Origin: Nocardia panacis
GTDB lineage: Bacteria > Actinomycetota > Actinomycetes > Mycobacteriales > Mycobacteriaceae
Direction: 5' to 3'
DNA: 64,000 bases
NCBI RefSeq assembly: GCF_003598715.1
Contig: NZ_QZFU01000016.1
Location: 682,001-746,000 of the forward strand
The notes under the pieces are model-generated. The model made no database searches, had not been told where the DNA came from, and worked only from the letters and a program-made list of their open reading frames with translations. The position numbers were made by a program, and so were the translations under genes. Positions 62,020 through 64,000 of the stretch are shown one piece after another. The first letter of the stretch is position 1. Each line of letters begins with the position of its first letter.

Positions 62020-62895
62020 TCACCGCGCGGGTATGCGTGATGGCCGCGAGCGGGACAATTCTCCGGCCAGTTCCAGTGTTCTCGCTTTCTCCTCGGCATC
62101 GCCGACCAGGCTGACCAGCAGGTCGGTCGCGCCCGCGGTGGCGTACGCGTCGATGGCGGCGGCGACGGTTTCCTCGTCCCCGGCGACAACGGTTTCCGCG
62201 ACGTTGCGCTGGCCCTGGCGGTCGAGCAGCGCTCGGTAGCCGGCGAGATCGGAGGCGAAGCCGAGCAGTGCCGCGACTTCCGCGCGGACGGCGTCCGGTC
62301 TGTTCGTCACGCTCAGCATCACCGACGCGACGACGCGCGGGGCTTTCGCGACGGCGTCGATTCGCGGGCGGATATGGTCGGCGATCGTCGCCGGTGTCGT
62401 CCACACGGTGACGGTGCCGTCGGCCAGTTCGCCCGCGATGCGGAGCATGACCGGGCCGAGTGCGGACAGCAGCACCGGCGGTGGCTGCACGCTCGGCAGT
62501 TGCAGGTGACCGGCACCGGACAATTCGGTGCGCAGCGCGGTCAGGTACTCGCGGGTGTGCCGGGCGGGCCGGTCGAAGGACATGCCGTAGACGCCTTCGA
62601 TGAACGGCTTGTGACTCGGGCCGACGCCGAGGGTGAACCGGTTTCCGGTGGCCGCCGCGACCGTGAGTGCCTGGGCGGCGAGCGCGATCGGGTGGCGTGG
62701 GTAGGTCGGCACGACGGCCGTGCCCAGTTCGATTCCCGGCACTGCCGCCCCGACGAGTGCCGCGACGACGAGCGGGTCCCACGTCAGAACCTGATTGAAG
62801 AACACGCTGCTCAGCCCGTGTTCGGCGGCGACACGCACCTGCTCGATCCGGGTTTCGATATCACATGGATCTCCGGCGTACAGGCCGATCCGCAT
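62020..62895 (-). CDS. LLM-class F420-dependent oxidoreductase
   Basis: A 291-aa luciferase-like TIM barrel. The N-terminal strand MRIGLYAGDP, the VFFNQVLTWDPLVV segment, ELGTAVVPTYPRHPIALAAQ and FTLGVGPSHKPFIEGVYGM match the actinobacterial F420-dependent group. There is no flavin reductase nearby, in line with use of F420. The substrate is unknown. It is divergent from the TetR gene at 62975, which may repress it. Confidence 0.9.
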   Translation of the reverse strand: MRIGLYAGDPCDIETRIEQVRVAAEHGLSSVFFNQVLTWDPLVVAALVGAAVPGIELGTAVVPTYPRHPIALAAQALTVAAATGNRFTLGVGPSHKPFIEGVYGMSFDRPARHTREYLTALRTELSGAGHLQLPSVQPPPVLLSALGPVMLRIAGELADGTVTVWTTPATIADHIRPRIDAVAKAPRVVASVMLSVTNRPDAVRAEVAALLGFASDLAGYRALLDRQGQRNVAETVVAGDEETVAAAIDAYATAGATDLLVSLVGDAEEKARTLELAGELSRSRPSRIPAR

Positions 62896-62974
62896 GACCC
62901 CTCCAAGGTGAATTCTAGATTCCGCTTACCGGACGATAGCATAAGCTGAATCAGAGATTCCGGTTGATGGGAGC

Positions 62975-63535
62975 GTGGAAGTGCGGGCGGACGCGCGGCG
63001 CAACCGGTCGGCGATCACCGGCGCAGCCCTGCGGCTGGCAGCCGAGCGGGGCGAGGCCGTATCGATGGAGGACATCGCACGGGTGGCGGGCGTCGGCGTC
63101 GGCACGCTGTACCGACACTTCCCGGACCGACGAGCCCTGCTCGAGGACATCGCGGTCGACACCCTGCGAGAACTGATCGAGGCCACGCGCGCGCAGGTCG
63201 GCCGGGCCTCGGCCTGGGAGGCGCTGCTGCGAGTAGTGGAACTCTGCGTGAGTTTGCCGCTGGCACTGATCAAATCGCTGCTCACCAACGAACCCGCACA
63301 CCCCGACCTCCCCGAACTGGAGGCACAGGCCAACGCGCTGATCGCCGAGATCGCGGCGGCCGCACAGCGCGAGGGCGACTTGCGCACCGACATCCCGCCG
63401 ACGGAGGTGGTGCGAGTGCTCAACGTGGCGCTCTGCCGCTGCGGCGCCAGGGTCGACGATCATCTGACCCGCGTCGTGTTGGACGGTCTGCGCGCGGCGC
63501 CGCTCAGGCGCGGTGGTCGAGCAGGTGTCGCATGA
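62975..63535 (+). CDS. TetR-family transcriptional regulator
   Basis: A 186-aa regulator. The helix-turn-helix is in residues 8-55 (ITGAALRLAAERGEAVSMED, IARVAGVGVGTLYRHFPDRR). The C-terminal ligand-binding half has helices with LRVVELCVSLPLALIKSLL and a Cys pair (ALCRCGARVDD). GTG at 62975 or 62981 is the start; GGGAG spacing favours 62981. It is divergent from the LLM oxidoreductase gene, the usual place for local control, and overlaps the convergent hydrolase gene by 32 bp at the 3' ends. Confidence 0.92.
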   Translation: MEVRADARRNRSAITGAALRLAAERGEAVSMEDIARVAGVGVGTLYRHFPDRRALLEDIAVDTLRELIEATRAQVGRASAWEALLRVVELCVSLPLALIKSLLTNEPAHPDLPELEAQANALIAEIAAAAQREGDLRTDIPPTEVVRVLNVALCRCGARVDDHLTRVVLDGLRAAPLRRGGRAGVA

Positions 63536-64000
63536 GGTGGCCGGTCAATGCCTCGGGCGCCTGCTCCGGAATCCAATGCGAGACATCCTCGAGCATCTCG
63601 AACCGGTACGGCCCGGTGACATAGTCCCGTGCCGCGAGGGCCGCGGTGGAACCGACCGCCGAATCCTCGGTGCTCCACACGTAAAGCGTTGGCACCGAGA
63701 CTTTTTCGATCGGGCCTGCGAGGTGCATGGCGCGATACCAGTTGAGTGCGGCGGTGAGCGCACCCGGTTCGGCGAGCCGGGTCACATACTCTTCGACGCG
63801 CTCCTGCGGGATCTTCCATTCGAATATCCGTCGCAGTCCGGCGGCATTGTCGGCGAGCAGGGCGCGCTCGGCGACGCGCGGCTGTCGCAGCAGGTGAAAG
63901 TAGCGGGAGCGCTGGGCCTGGTCGGGATCGGTGTCGAGTGCCCGGCGGAAGGCAGTGGGATGCGGGATGGACACCGCGGTCAGGGTGCGCACCCGCTGCG
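63504..64000 (-). CDS. Alpha/beta hydrolase, C-terminal part (5' end outside window)
   Basis: The frame is open to the window edge, so the nucleophile elbow is not seen. RVRTLTAVSIPHPTAFRRAL is the segment that follows the nucleophile in epoxide-hydrolase-like proteins. The cap domain (about 63650-63900) and VSVPTLYVWSTEDSAVG with the acid, then LEDVSHWIPEQAPEAL with the catalytic His, are present. The fold is clear but the substrate is not. Confidence 0.88.
   Translation of the reverse strand, partial: QRVRTLTAVSIPHPTAFRRALDTDPDQAQRSRYFHLLRQPRVAERALLADNAAGLRRIFEWKIPQERVEEYVTRLAEPGALTAALNWYRAMHLAGPIEKVSVPTLYVWSTEDSAVGSTAALAARDYVTGPYRFEMLEDVSHWIPEQAPEALTGHLMRHLLDHRA

Overview
This window comes from a high-G+C actinomycete that makes mycolic acids, most likely a Nocardia or a close relative. 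The supporting signs are an MmpL3-type trehalose-monomycolate exporter in its usual gene neighbourhood, a 19-kDa-antigen (LpqH) type lipoprotein, F420-dependent oxidoreductases, GTP-dependent PEP carboxykinase, a SigL/RslA-type sigma/anti-sigma pair and a mycobacterial-type glucosylglycerate hydrolase. Many genes start with GTG and many neighbours overlap by the ATGA pattern. No rRNA, tRNA, CRISPR array, insertion sequence or prophage was recognised.

Layout, left half. 1-2400: the end of an aldehyde dehydrogenase, a small unknown gene and a lipoprotein hydrolase. 2500-14800: the conserved mmpL3 locus, in the order I remember for M. tuberculosis Rv0206c-Rv0211: pckG, two degenerate GTPase-like proteins, trmB, a NYN-domain protein and mmpL3. 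A frameshifted SDR pseudogene and a secretory-lipase-like gene are inserted in it. 14800-17720: an accessory patch with an excisionase-type antitoxin, a PIN-toxin remnant fused to a second antitoxin tail, an orphan Phd/YefM antitoxin, and a divergent XRE regulator pair around a 16-bp tandem repeat. 17718-21591: an AI-2E transporter, a MacS-like sensor kinase, a LuxR response regulator and a DUF1707 protein in one operon. 21834-28580: adenylate cyclase, YbhN-like membrane protein, DUF3054 protein, a penicillin-binding lipoprotein lacking its catalytic motifs, aroQ and a deazaflavin-dependent reductase. 28755-35473: an ABC exporter with an XRE regulator, an imine-reductase-like gene divergent from an HxlR regulator, glycerate kinase, a secreted TAP-like hydrolase and a small GNAT.

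Layout, right half. 35498-40737: an acyltransferase, a YqgE/AlgH protein, sigL-rslA with a SigL-type promoter, and a DrrAB-like exporter behind an EXLDI gene. 40918-45322: a compact four-gene biosynthetic operon (ThDP enzyme, SRPBCC protein, ketosynthase III-like protein with an altered catalytic triad, PLP aminotransferase). 45336-49986: an SBF-type transporter, an SdpI-like protein, and leuS behind an array of four identical 13-bp palindromes. 50024-56207: two tandem polysaccharide deacetylases, an SDR, glucosylglycerate hydrolase, a GH25 lysozyme, a membrane protein and an LpqH-like lipoprotein. 56321-62011: a tightly coupled four-gene operon ending in a TPR protein and a CHAT (caspase-like) protease. 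62020-64000: an F420 LLM oxidoreductase divergent from a TetR regulator, and a truncated alpha/beta hydrolase.

The best candidates for undescribed biology are the CHAT-protease operon, the ThDP/ketosynthase/aminotransferase operon, the penicillin-binding pseudoenzyme, the palindrome array before leuS, and the pair of degenerate GTPases kept beside mmpL3. All functional statements are from reading the sequence and family memory. No search was run.
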